A stretch of DNA of 18,144 bases from Candidatus Eiseniibacteriota bacterium (GCA_005893365.1 VBPB01000180.1:1-18144), one strand, 5' to 3'. Shown: positions 10,802-17,837, counted from the first letter of the stretch. The notes: a model not told the origin generated them from the sequence alone. Translations and numbers: made by a program.

Positions 10802-11788
10802 TCAGGGACGTGCCGGGCCGGGGGGCGCGACGCGCGCGGGGCGGGCGATCTCGGCCCGCAGCTCGTCGCTCTGGATGCGGCGCATCCAGAGGAGGAAGCG
10901 CAGCCGCTCGCGCACCTGGAGGTCGCACTCGAGGACGACCGGCGGCGGCGGGATGGCTTGGGCCCCGGGCGGCGTCACGGTCGCCCCCTCGCCCGGACCG
11001 GCCGTCAGGGCCTGGTCCACGGCGTCGCGCGTGAGCGCATCGAGGCGCTCCTGCACCACGGCCTCGTCGCTGAGGGTCGCGGCCGACTCCCGGCCCCCCA
11101 GGCGGGCGTCCAGGGCTTCGAGTCTTGCTTCCGGTGTGGCCGTCAGGTCCAAGTCGCAGAGGTGGATAGCGAGGCGGTCGGCCATCTTGACCGCCCGCCG
11201 CCCGGCGCGCGCTCCCCCCGCCCACCAGCCCTCGAGGTGCCAGCCGGCCAGCGCGTCGCCGATCGCGGCGGGGGCGTCGGCATCCAGCGCCAGCACCGTG
11301 CGGGCGAAGTGCGGGCGCGCCTCCTCGAGGAGCCGGCCCAGCCCGGCCCAGTGGGTCCGCGACGCCGGCAGGCCGTGCGTGAGCATATAGAGGTTGGGCT
11401 GTCCGGTCTCCTGGACCAGGCCCAGGACCGGCAGCTCGCCGGTGAGGCACTCGATGACGCCCCAGCGCGCCTCGCCGGCGAACCGGGCGTGGAGCCTGAG
11501 GCGCGGCCCGCCATCGATGATGAGCACGCGCTGGGATCCGGCCAGGAACCGGCCGGCCAGGTCGAGCGCGCCGCGGGCCACCGCGGTGTCCGAGGGGCCG
11601 CTCACGACGTGGAGCCACGCGTCGGTGTCCTCGGGGAGGCGCGGGACCGCGAAGCTAAGGCGCTCGGACGCCGCACGCCCGCGGCGGACGTCCGGCACGG
11701 GGTCACCCGGCGTCGGGATGGCCTCCGCGGGCGATGGCTCGCTGCGGTCGTCCACGGGAGTCGGTTCGGAGCGGTTGGCGTCGTCCAT
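10802..11788 (-). CDS. degenerate MinD/BY-kinase-like P-loop-fold protein (Walker A lost)
   Basis: 328 aa, no family recognised with certainty. Residues 58-139 follow the layout of MinD/ParA and capsular BY-kinase ATPases. WLHVVSGPSDTAVARGALDL takes the place of the P-loop strand, loop and helix. QRVLIIDGGPRLRLH resembles Walker A' (RVLLIDADLRRP). GVIECLTGELP and GQPNLYMLTHG resemble the G-L-S-x-L-x-G and P-N-L-x-V-L-P-x-G stretches of BY-kinases. FARTVLALDAD (161-171) could be the Walker B strand. The GKS/T of the P-loop is absent, so ATP hydrolysis is unlikely. The N-terminus (1-45) is Pro/Glu-rich and the C-terminus (about 255-328) Pro-rich with a basic helix; no membrane segment is visible. 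It may be a scaffold or regulator of flagellar placement or polysaccharide export. It lies 89 bp after the kinase and 25 bp before the epimerase. Confidence 0.55.
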   Translation of the reverse strand: MDDANRSEPTPVDDRSEPSPAEAIPTPGDPVPDVRRGRAASERLSFAVPRLPEDTDAWLHVVSGPSDTAVARGALDLAGRFLAGSQRVLIIDGGPRLRLHARFAGEARWGVIECLTGELPVLGLVQETGQPNLYMLTHGLPASRTHWAGLGRLLEEARPHFARTVLALDADAPAAIGDALAGWHLEGWWAGGARAGRRAVKMADRLAIHLCDLDLTATPEARLEALDARLGGRESAATLSDEAVVQERLDALTRDAVDQALTAGPGEGATVTPPGAQAIPPPPVVLECDLQVRERLRFLLWMRRIQSDELRAEIARPARVAPPGPARP

Positions 11789-11824
11789 GGCGCTTGGCGG
11801 TGCGGCCTCCTGCCGCGTGGTGGC

Positions 11825-11843
11825 GCCGGCCCAGGCGGCCGGC
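11825..11843 (-). terminator. GC hairpin between the kinase and the pseudo-ATPase gene
   Basis: A perfect 7-bp stem (GCCGGCC with GGCCGGC) closes a 5-nt loop in the 89-bp gap, the longest break in the minus-strand gene train. No T-run follows on the minus strand. It could attenuate the train before the last two genes or be chance in GC-rich DNA. Confidence 0.3.
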
Positions 11844-11877
11844 CCTGAGGCAGCCTATCGGGGGGTCGCGCGCACCG

Positions 11878-13586
11878 TCAAGCGGAGACTGACGCCGACG
11901 CCGGGGTCGCGGCCGCGACCGCGGTCCCGGGCAGGGTGAAGGCGAAGGTGCTCCCCTTACCCGGCGTGCTCTCGACCATGATCTGTCCGCCGTGCTGCTC
12001 GACGATCCCCTTGCAGATCACCAGACCCAGCCCGGTGCCGCCCGCCTTGCGGGTCGCCGACGAGTCGATCTGGGAGAACTTGCGGAACAGCCGCGGCAGG
12101 TTCGCCGCGTCGATGCCTTCGCCCTCGTCCCGCACGCCGACGCGCACGCCCCCCTGCCAGGGCTCGGCGAACACCTCGATGCGCCCGCCGGTCGGGGAGA
12201 ACTTGACCGCGTTCGACAGGAGATTCGTGAGCACCTGGGCGATGCGCCCGCCGTCGAACGGCAGGTCGGGCAGGGCCGAGGCGAACACGGCTTCGACGCG
12301 CAGCCGGCGAGCGACTGGTGCTCGACGGTCATCGGCAGCGAGGCGGACTCGAGCTTGGAGAAGTCGAGGATCTCGTTGATCAGCACCAGCAGGCGCTCGG
12401 CGTTGGCGTGCGCGATGGTCAGCAGCTTGGCCTGCTGCTCGCCGTTGCTGAAGTAGCGGTCGTCGGACAGCAGCTCGATCGCGCCCTTGACCGAGGTCAG
12501 AGGGGTGCGGATCTCGTGCGACACCACGGCGACGAACTCGGACTTGAGGCGGTCCAGGCTCTTCATGTGCTCGTAGAGCTGCGAGTTGCGCACCGCGATG
12601 GCCGCCTGCGAGGCGAACAAGGCCAGGAAGCCCTGGTCGTCCACGCTGAAGCCGCCCGGCTTGTCGAGCACGCACAGCACGCCGATGACCTGGCTCTCGG
12701 CGACCAGCGGCACGGCGAGCGCGTTGTGGAACCCGCCGACGACCCCCGGCAGCGTCACCGACTCGCCGCCCGCGGCGGCCTGGACCTGCACCGGGAACTG
12801 GTCGAGCACGCTGCGCCCGAGGAAGCCCTGCCCGGACACGAACCGTGCGTCCTCGCGGTCCCCGCCCGCGACCGCCACCTCGTGCGCCGAGCTCAGGTGG
12901 AACTCCTCGCCCTGCTCCAGGCGCAGGTAGACCAGGGCCGCCGGGGCCCCGCCCATGCCCGCCGCCCGCGCGCTGATCGTCGCCAGCCGGGGCTTGAGCT
13001 CCAGGTCGGCGCTGATCTCCTTGCCCACCTCGTACAGGCTGGTCATCTGCCGGGTCGCCACCCGTACGCGCTCGCGCAGCAGGTGCTCGTGCTCGCGCAG
13101 GATCTCGTTCTTCTGGCGCAGCTCCTCGATCAGTTCCTGGTTGAGCACCTTGAGGCGCCGGTTCGCCACGCCGCGCTCGACGATCTGGAGCACGTCGCCC
13201 AGGTCGAACGGCTTGGTGACGTAGTCGTACGCCCCCTGGCGGAGCGCGTCGATCGCGGTCGAGGCCGAGGCGTAGCCGGTCACGACCACCACGCACACCT
13301 CGGCGTCGAGCGTCTTGGCGGCGCGCATCACCTCGAGCCCGGAGAGGCCGGGCAGGTTGAGGTCGGTGAGGATGATGTCGGGCCGGCAGGTCGGCAGCAG
13401 GCGCACCGCCGCCTCGCCGCTGGTGGCGAGCGTCAGCTGGTAGCCCTGGGCGGCGAGGAACTCCTGGAACACCTCGACCACGCTCGGCTCGTCGTCCACG
13501 ACCAGGACGCGGGGCGGCGGCTCCCCGCCGGCCGCGGCGGGAGGTCCCTCCGGGCCCGGCATCCGGTCGCGAACGGGCTCGGCCAT
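11878..13586 (-). CDS. REC-GAF-histidine kinase (hybrid sensor kinase with N-terminal receiver), frame-disrupted
   Basis: Cytoplasmic signalling kinase; no membrane segment is visible. Residues 25-140 are a receiver domain (VLVVDDEP, phospho-acceptor Asp75 in LTDLNLPG, Lys125 in VTKPF). Residues 140-180 form a coiled-coil linker. Residues about 185-335 are a GAF domain. Residues 343-412 are the DHp domain with His357 in VSHEIRTPLTSVKG. After residue 428 (about 12300-12306) the frame changes. The HATPase domain continues in the other frame: QVLTNLLSNAVKFSP (N box), DEGEGID (G1), LFRKFSQ (F box), GGTGLGLVICKGIVEQHGG (G2). Between the DHp end and the HATPase start, family members usually have roughly 15-20 more residues than can be assembled here, so a short stretch seems missing. 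The ATG is 3 bp after the stop of the GGDEF gene. Expected to pass phosphate to its own REC or to the REC-only protein at the head of the train. Confidence 0.88.
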
Positions 13587-13589
13587 GAC

Positions 13590-14540
13590 TCAGTGGACCG
13601 GGGCCGGCTCGATCGCCTTCACGCGCCGGCGGCCGGACTTCTTGGCGAGCGCCAGCGCCTGGTCGCCGCTGGCGACCAGCTCGATCCCCTCGACCCCGCC
13701 GCGGGGGCTCGCGGTCACGCCGATCGAGGCGCTGAGCCGCCCCACCCGCGCGAAGCGATGCTCCTCGAGCGCGTGCCGCAGCCGCTCGCCGCAGCGCCGC
13801 GCCGGATTGAGGTCGGTCTCGGGCAGCAGCACGCCGAACTGGTCGCCGCCCATGCGGGCGATGAGGTCCGACTCGCGCAGCGCCAGGCGCAGCACCAGCG
13901 CCGCCTCGGCGAGCACGGCGTCGCCGACGGCGCGGCCGTAGCGCTGGTTGAGGGCGCCGAAGTGGTCGAGATCGACGAAGGCCAGGCCCAGGGGATACCC
14001 GTGCCGGCGCGCGCGCGACATCTCGTTCTCGAGCCGGGCATGGAACGCGCGGGCGTCGGGCAGCCCGGTGAGCGGGTCGCGGCCCGGCTCGGAGCGGAGG
14101 CGCTGCAGCTCGAGGCGGGCCCCGAGAGCGGCCCCCAGGGCGCCCGCGGCGGTGCGGATCAGGCTCATCTGTCCGGGGTGGAGCGACTGGCCCGGGCGGC
14201 CGAGCAGGTCGAGCGTGCCGATGCGCTCCTCGCCGCGGCAGAGCGGCACGCTGAGGCAGCCGCGCAGGTCGCCGGGCGCGGTGCGCCAGGCGCCGCGCGC
14301 GCACCAGGGCTGGAAGGTGCCGTCCGGACCCACCACGTGGAGCGCCACGCCCTCGCAGTCGCAGGCCTCCGCGAGCCGGTCCAAGGCGCGCGCCAGCGCG
14401 CGCGGATCGGCGGCGCTCAGCAGCGCCTCGCACGCCGCCCACAACGAGCGCGAGGCCCGGCGCCTCGCCCCCGGGTCGGTCCCGTCGTCGTCGGCGCGCT
14501 GCGACCGATCGGCGGCCACGTCGCCACGGGGCCGGCTCAT
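13590..14540 (-). CDS. GAF-GGDEF protein with degenerate GGDQF signature and intact I-site
   Basis: 316 aa, soluble. Residues about 35-145 are GAF-like (CLSVPLCRGEERIGTLDLLG). Residues about 152-312 are a GGDEF domain: RDPLTGLPDARAF, FVDLDHFGALNQRYG (Asp190, Asn198), GDAVL (Asp207), RESD (222-225), then after five residues GGDQF (231-235), SIGVT and ALALAKKSGRRRV. The signature has Gln in place of the conserved Glu234. RxxD is at exactly the spacing of the c-di-GMP inhibitory site in PleD. The likely reading is that diguanylate cyclase activity is lost or weak and the protein binds c-di-GMP as a receptor; this is inferred from residues only. ATG 14540 overlaps the preceding stop (ATGA) and has GGGAGG just upstream. 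Confidence 0.85.
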   Translation of the reverse strand: MSRPRGDVAADRSQRADDDGTDPGARRRASRSLWAACEALLSAADPRALARALDRLAEACDCEGVALHVVGPDGTFQPWCARGAWRTAPGDLRGCLSVPLCRGEERIGTLDLLGRPGQSLHPGQMSLIRTAAGALGAALGARLELQRLRSEPGRDPLTGLPDARAFHARLENEMSRARRHGYPLGLAFVDLDHFGALNQRYGRAVGDAVLAEAALVLRLALRESDLIARMGGDQFGVLLPETDLNPARRCGERLRHALEEHRFARVGRLSASIGVTASPRGGVEGIELVASGDQALALAKKSGRRRVKAIEPAPVH

Positions 14541-14971
14541 GCCGCCTCCCCGCGACGGCGCGGGGCCGGTGGCGCGGCGTCGGCGTGGAGCGCGGCCCGC
14601 AGCTGGCGCAGCTCGAGCGCCGCGTCGCGGATGCGCTGCGACTCGCGCAGCACCACCTCGAGCCGCTCGCGCACGCTGGTCTGCTGGCCCAGCGGGCCCA
14701 TCAGGAGGATCTGGACGTGGCCGCTCACGCCGACCAGCGCGTTGTTGATCTCGTGATGGGCGGAGAGCCGGGCGGCGACGTCCTGGTCCCAGACCCGCTG
14801 CTCCTGCCACCAATCCTCGACCAGCGCGCGCAGTGCGGCCGCCGGGGCCGCCTCCCCGGCGGCCGCCCGCTCGTCGGCCCAGGCCAGCAGGCGCTCGCGC
14901 AGGCGCGCCCAGGGGGGCGCCGGCACGGGGTGCATGGCCTCCGGTGCGGACCGCATGGTCCGCTCAGTCAT
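14537..14971 (-). CDS. stand-alone histidine-kinase DHp (HisKA-like) domain protein
   Basis: 144 aa. Residues about 25-70 form an Ala/Glu/Arg-rich helix. Residues 71-125 look like the dimerisation and phospho-acceptor domain of a histidine kinase: AHHEINNALVGVSGHVQILL matches the H box H-E-[IL]-N-N-x-L-x-x-[IV]-x-G, with His73 as the expected phosphorylation site and Ala where Pro is usual. A second helix follows (RERLEVVLRESQRIRDAALE). The protein then ends in a Pro/Arg tail; there is no HATPase domain, N box or G box. ATG 14971 overlaps the fliA stop by 8 bp; ATG 14956 is an alternative. It could be phosphorylated in trans by the neighbouring kinase and act as a phosphotransfer protein, or serve as a dimer scaffold. 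No named family was recognised. Confidence 0.7.
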   Translation of the reverse strand: MTERTMRSAPEAMHPVPAPPWARLRERLLAWADERAAAGEAAPAAALRALVEDWWQEQRVWDQDVAARLSAHHEINNALVGVSGHVQILLMGPLGQQTSVRERLEVVLRESQRIRDAALELRQLRAALHADAAPPAPRRRGEAA

Positions 14972-15782
14972 CCGCGTCCAGGGCGTGCTGCAGCCGCAGG
15001 CGCAGGCGGGACATCGCGCGGGTGTGGACCTGCGAGACGCGCGATTCGGAGATGCCGAGGGCCCGCCCGATCTCCTTCAAGGTCAGGTGCTCGTAGTAGT
15101 AGAGCGCCACCACCAGCCGCTCCTGCTCGGGCAGGTCGTCGAGGGTGCGCAGCAGGACGACCTTGCGCTCCTCCTCCTCCAGCCGGTCCTCGAGGTTGAC
15201 GGCCATCGGGTCCGCCAGGTGGTCGGCCAGCGTGCTCGGCTCCTGGTCCTCGCCCGAGCGGTTCTCATCCAGCGACACCAGCACCGCGCCCCGCACCTGG
15301 TCCAGCAGCCGGTAGAAATCGCCCCGCGACAGGTTCATCGCCCGGGCCAGCTCCACCTCCGAGGCGGCGCGACCCAGCTTCTGGTCGAGCTTGCGGGTGA
15401 CGCCGTCGAGGTTGCGGGCCTTGCGCCGCATCGAGCGCGACACCCAGTCGAGCGCGCGCAGCTGGTCGAGCACCGCGCCGCGGATGCGCCACACCGCGTA
15501 GGTCTCGAACTTGACGCCCTTGCCCGCGTCGAACTTGGCATGCGCGTCGAGCAGCCCCAGCACGCCGGCCGAGTAGAGGTCGTCGTGGTCGACGCTGCGC
15601 GGCAGCGTGGTGGCCACGCGCTCGACGACGTGGCGCACCAGCGGCGCGAACCGGCGCAGGAGATCGTCGCGCGAGTACAAGCCCTCGACCTGCACGGGCG
15701 CGGGCTTGGTGGCCACCCGCGGGACGGGCGGGGGCGGGATCCTCCGTTTGCGGGCGGCAGTGGCGACGGCGGCTCGGGGCAT
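14964..15782 (-). CDS. fliA: FliA/WhiG-type RNA polymerase sigma factor (sigma-28)
   Basis: 272 aa. A basic, Pro-rich N-terminal extension (1-33) is followed by region 2 (about 38-112; DLYSAGVLGLLDAHAKFDA, KFETYAVWRIRGAVLDQLR), with the post-region-2 motif DWVSRSMRRKAR that is typical of the FliA/WhiG family. Region 3 follows (120-170; LGRAASEVELARAMNLS). Region 4 (215-265) has the helix-turn-helix LTLKEIGRALGISESRVSQ. In flagellated bacteria it transcribes late flagellar and chemotaxis genes and is held by FlgM until hook completion; no flgM is seen here. ATG 15782 has AGGAGG overlapping the flhG stop codon, so translation is probably coupled. Position directly after flhG supports a flagellar rather than sporulation role. 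Confidence 0.93.
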   Translation of the reverse strand: MPRAAVATAARKRRIPPPPVPRVATKPAPVQVEGLYSRDDLLRRFAPLVRHVVERVATTLPRSVDHDDLYSAGVLGLLDAHAKFDAGKGVKFETYAVWRIRGAVLDQLRALDWVSRSMRRKARNLDGVTRKLDQKLGRAASEVELARAMNLSRGDFYRLLDQVRGAVLVSLDENRSGEDQEPSTLADHLADPMAVNLEDRLEEEERKVVLLRTLDDLPEQERLVVALYYYEHLTLKEIGRALGISESRVSQVHTRAMSRLRLRLQHALDADD

Positions 15783-15790
15783 GGCTCCTC

Positions 15791-16723
15791 CTAGGCTTCG
15801 AGCTTCTCCAGCAAGGGACGCGTGGAGGGGTTGGGACCGGCAGGGGCCTCCCAGAGTCGGGCGGCGAGGGAGCGATAGGCGTGGGCAGCGGGCGAGCGGG
15901 GGAAGGCGGTGACGACCGGCTCCTGCCGGCGCACCGCACTCGGGACGGCGGCGTCGAACGGCACGTAGCCCCAGCTCTCGGGCTCGAGCTTGAGGAAGCG
16001 CCGGGCGACCAGCCGCAGCCGGTGGGCGATCTCCTCGGCCTCCTCCGGGCTGGCGGCCGCGTTCACGACCAGGGCCGGCGGCCGCTTGAGGCCGCTCTGC
16101 TGGAGCAGCTTGATCATCGCGTAGGCGTCCGAGAAGGCCGGCATCTCGGGGGTGGTCACCATCACGACCTGGTCCGCGGCCAGACAGAACGAGAGCACCT
16201 GGCGCGAGGTCCCCGAGGCGACGTCGATGAGGATGATGTCCGCGCCCGCCTCCAGCTGCCCGAGGCCGCGGAGCAGGCATTCGCGCCGGTAGTCGTCGAG
16301 CTCGGCCAGCGCGGGCACGCCCGAGGCCGCCGGGAGCAGCGTCACGCCGCGCGGCCCCTCCACCATGATCTCCTCGAGCGACTTCTCCCCCGACACGACG
16401 TGCTGCAGGTCGTAGCGCGGGTTGAGGCCGAGCAGCAGGTCGAGGTTGGCCTGGGCGAGGTCGGCATCCAGCAGCAGGACCCGGGCGCCCAGCTCGCCCA
16501 GCGCCACGGCCAGATTCGCGGCGAGGTTGCTCTTGCCCACCCCGCCCTTGCCGCTGGCGATGGCCAGCGTGCGGACGTGGGGGCGGGTCCAGCGCGACGG
16601 ATGGTCGGCGGCCGCCTCCGCGGTGGGGCGGGCACGGCGGCGCACCAGGCGCAGGGCGCGCCGCCGGGACGGCGCCCCAGCGCCGGACTGAGAGGCGCTC
16701 AGCGAACGGGATCGACGGGCCAC
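15791..16723 (-). CDS. flhG: FlhG/MinD-family ATPase, flagellar number/placement regulator
   Basis: 310 aa. The deviant Walker A is SGKGGVGKSN (Lys59, Lys64), Walker A' is VLLLDADLAQANLDLLLG (Asp86, Asp88), and Walker B lies in GADIILIDVASG. These are followed by the MinD-like core (VTTPEMPAFSDAYAMIKLL, VVNAAASPEEAEEIAHRL, YVPFDAAVPSAVRRQEPVV). FlhG controls FlhF and FleQ/FlrC-type activators and so sets the number and site of flagella; fliA directly downstream is the classic arrangement. The N-terminus (1-48) is Arg/Ser-rich and I do not see the DQAxxLR activation helix usual in FlhG. GTG 16723 is preferred: CAGGAG lies 5 bp upstream and the start overlaps the preceding small gene by 25 bp. 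A MinD-like ATPase with another partner is the alternative. Confidence 0.85.
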   Translation of the reverse strand: MARRSRSLSASQSGAGAPSRRRALRLVRRRARPTAEAAADHPSRWTRPHVRTLAIASGKGGVGKSNLAANLAVALGELGARVLLLDADLAQANLDLLLGLNPRYDLQHVVSGEKSLEEIMVEGPRGVTLLPAASGVPALAELDDYRRECLLRGLGQLEAGADIILIDVASGTSRQVLSFCLAADQVVMVTTPEMPAFSDAYAMIKLLQQSGLKRPPALVVNAAASPEEAEEIAHRLRLVARRFLKLEPESWGYVPFDAAVPSAVRRQEPVVTAFPRSPAAHAYRSLAARLWEAPAGPNPSTRPLLEKLEA

Positions 16724-16956
16724 GGGAACTCCTGGTGTCCGGCGACCGGCCCGGAACGCGAGGGAAGGGCGAACATCGCGGCGAGGAAACCCCAGTAGCG
16801 CGTCTCGTGGTGGCAGCGCGCGAGCGGCCGCTCGAGCCCGAGCCGCTCGAGACGGCGGCGCTCGTCGGCGAGCGAACGCACGGCGCGAGCGATCTCGTCC
16901 TGGCGGGCGGCGAGCGAATCGGGCATCGGGCGGGCGCAGTCGGAAGCACGGGTCAT
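16699..16956 (-). CDS. small helical protein of unknown function
   Basis: 85 aa from ATG 16956; GTG 16962 would add two residues. Residues about 14-45 form a charged helix with coiled-coil character (SLAARQDEIARAVRSLADER). A Cys-His-His cluster and an aromatic patch follow (ARCHHETRYWGFLAAMFALP), then a Pro-rich end. The short hydrophobic run WGFLAAMFAL is too short to be called a membrane segment. No family recognised. It starts 12 bp after the sigma-4-like gene and overlaps flhG by 25 bp, so it is embedded in the train, which supports it being real; the ribosome site is weak. Confidence 0.6.
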   Translation of the reverse strand: MTRASDCARPMPDSLAARQDEIARAVRSLADERRRLERLGLERPLARCHHETRYWGFLAAMFALPSRSGPVAGHQEFPWPVDPVR

Positions 16957-16968
16957 CGGCACGCTCGG

Positions 16969-17289
16969 TCAGGCCGCCTTGCGCGCGCGGGCGGCACCCG
17001 TCGCGAGCCGGGCGCGGTCGCGCGGCGCGGCGCCTCCGAGCGAACGGCGCAGCTCGGCCAGCAGCGCGTCGTAGGTGCGCTCGACCTGCCGCACCGACAG
17101 GTTGAGCGCGTCGGCGACCTCGACCGGGAGCAGCCGCTCGTAGAGCAGCAACGCCAGCACCAGGCGCTCGCGGGCGCCGCGGCGCGCGAGGGCCGCGGCG
17201 ACGCGCTCGCGTCCGCCGGCGGTGGCGGTCGGGCGCGGGGTGCGGCGCGTGGCCGGGCGACGGCGCGTGATCGCCGGGTTCGCGTTCAT
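16969..17289 (-). CDS. stand-alone sigma-70 region 4-like helix-turn-helix protein
   Basis: 106 aa. A basic N-terminal stretch (1-27) is followed by a region 4-like domain (about 38-82) with helix-turn-helix LPVEVADALNLSVRQVERTY and a basic Ala/Arg tail. Residues 41-81 align without gaps to FliA residues 221-261, with 16 identities of 41 counted by eye, including ERLV.AL..YE.L...E...AL..S...V. No region 2 is present, so it cannot act as a sigma factor alone. It may bind -35-like DNA or the beta-flap, or interfere with FliA. ATG 17289 overlaps the receiver stop codon (ATGA), so the two products are probably made together. A LuxR-type HTH is the alternative reading, less likely given the match to FliA. 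Confidence 0.7.
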   Translation of the reverse strand: MNANPAITRRRPATRRTPRPTATAGGRERVAAALARRGARERLVLALLLYERLLPVEVADALNLSVRQVERTYDALLAELRRSLGGAAPRDRARLATGAARARKAA

Positions 17290-17687
17290 CACGCCGCCTT
17301 CCGGTCCCGGGTCGCGCGCGGGGCGGCCGCCATCGCCAGCGCACGGCGGACCGACCGGCGCAGGACGTCCATCGGGAACGGCTTGGGGAAGCAGTCGGCG
17401 ACCCCGGCACCCGCCAGGTCGCGCATCGCGTCCGCGGTGCCGTCGGCGGTCAGGATGATCACCGGCTGGGCGTGGCGTCCGCGGCGGAGCTTGCGGGCCA
17501 GGTCGAGGCCGCTCATCCCGGGCAGGCGCAGGTCGGAGATGACCAGGTCGCTGTGCCCGGTCTTGAGCCACACCCAAGCGTCCTCGGCGCTACGGAAGGT
17601 GTCGATGGTGAAGCCGTCGTCGGTGAGGCCTTCCGCCAGCGCCCACGAGGTGGCCGGCTCGTCTTCCACGATCAGGATGTGAGGCAT
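17289..17687 (-). CDS. CheY-like single-domain response regulator
   Basis: 132 aa consisting of one receiver domain and a short basic tail. It has HILIVEDEP (acidic pocket Glu8/Asp9/Glu10), phospho-acceptor Asp52 in VISDLRLPGMSGL, Thr80 in IILTADGT, and Lys102 in FPKPFPMD. There is no output domain. It is the first gene after the sigma-54 promoter and is translationally coupled to the sigma region 4-like protein, a natural candidate for a partner. The pattern DLRLPGMSG and the tail resemble receivers of NtrC-type and hybrid systems more than chemotaxis CheY. The kinase at 11878-13586 in the same train is a plausible phosphodonor (inference). Confidence 0.88.
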   Translation of the reverse strand: MPHILIVEDEPATSWALAEGLTDDGFTIDTFRSAEDAWVWLKTGHSDLVISDLRLPGMSGLDLARKLRRGRHAQPVIILTADGTADAMRDLAGAGVADCFPKPFPMDVLRRSVRRALAMAAAPRATRDRKAA

Positions 17688-17729
17688 GTGGCGGGCACCC
17701 CCGGAAGGTCAGTCTGCGGGGGGCCAAAG

Positions 17730-17745
17730 TGCACTGCCTGTGCCA
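17730..17745 (-). promoter_or_regulatory. sigma-54 (-24/-12) promoter
   Basis: The minus strand reads TGGCACAGGCAGTGCA, preceded by C. It carries the GG and GC doublets at the exact -24/-12 spacing of sigma-54 promoters, with YTGGCAC perfect and GTGCA in place of TTGCA. The predicted start is near 17719, giving a leader of about 31 nt before the receiver gene. An NtrC-family activator is encoded right upstream, which fits the need of sigma-54 for such a protein. Confidence 0.7.
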
Positions 17746-17769
17746 GTCGGGGAGGCGCGGCGTGGTGCG

Positions 17770-17815
17770 GGCTCGCGCGGTGGCGCCCGACCCGCCACGG
17801 GGCGGGCCGCGAGCC
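17770..17815. repeat. nested inverted repeat upstream of the sigma-54 promoter
   Basis: Perfect 8-bp arms GGCTCGCG (17770-17777) and CGCGAGCC (17808-17815) enclose a second perfect hairpin CCCGCC-ACGG-GGCGGG (17791-17806). It occupies roughly -50 to -95 relative to the predicted start. It may be a protein site or an RNA structure; no family recognised. Confidence 0.45.
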
Positions 17816-17837
17816 TGGGCGGGGTCAGGCATGTCGC

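Noticed and set aside
12318..14756. Long open frame (812 codons) on the plus strand opposite the GGDEF and kinase genes
   Set aside because: It spans several genes on the other strand and reads as low-complexity antisense; the minus-strand products have full domain motifs.
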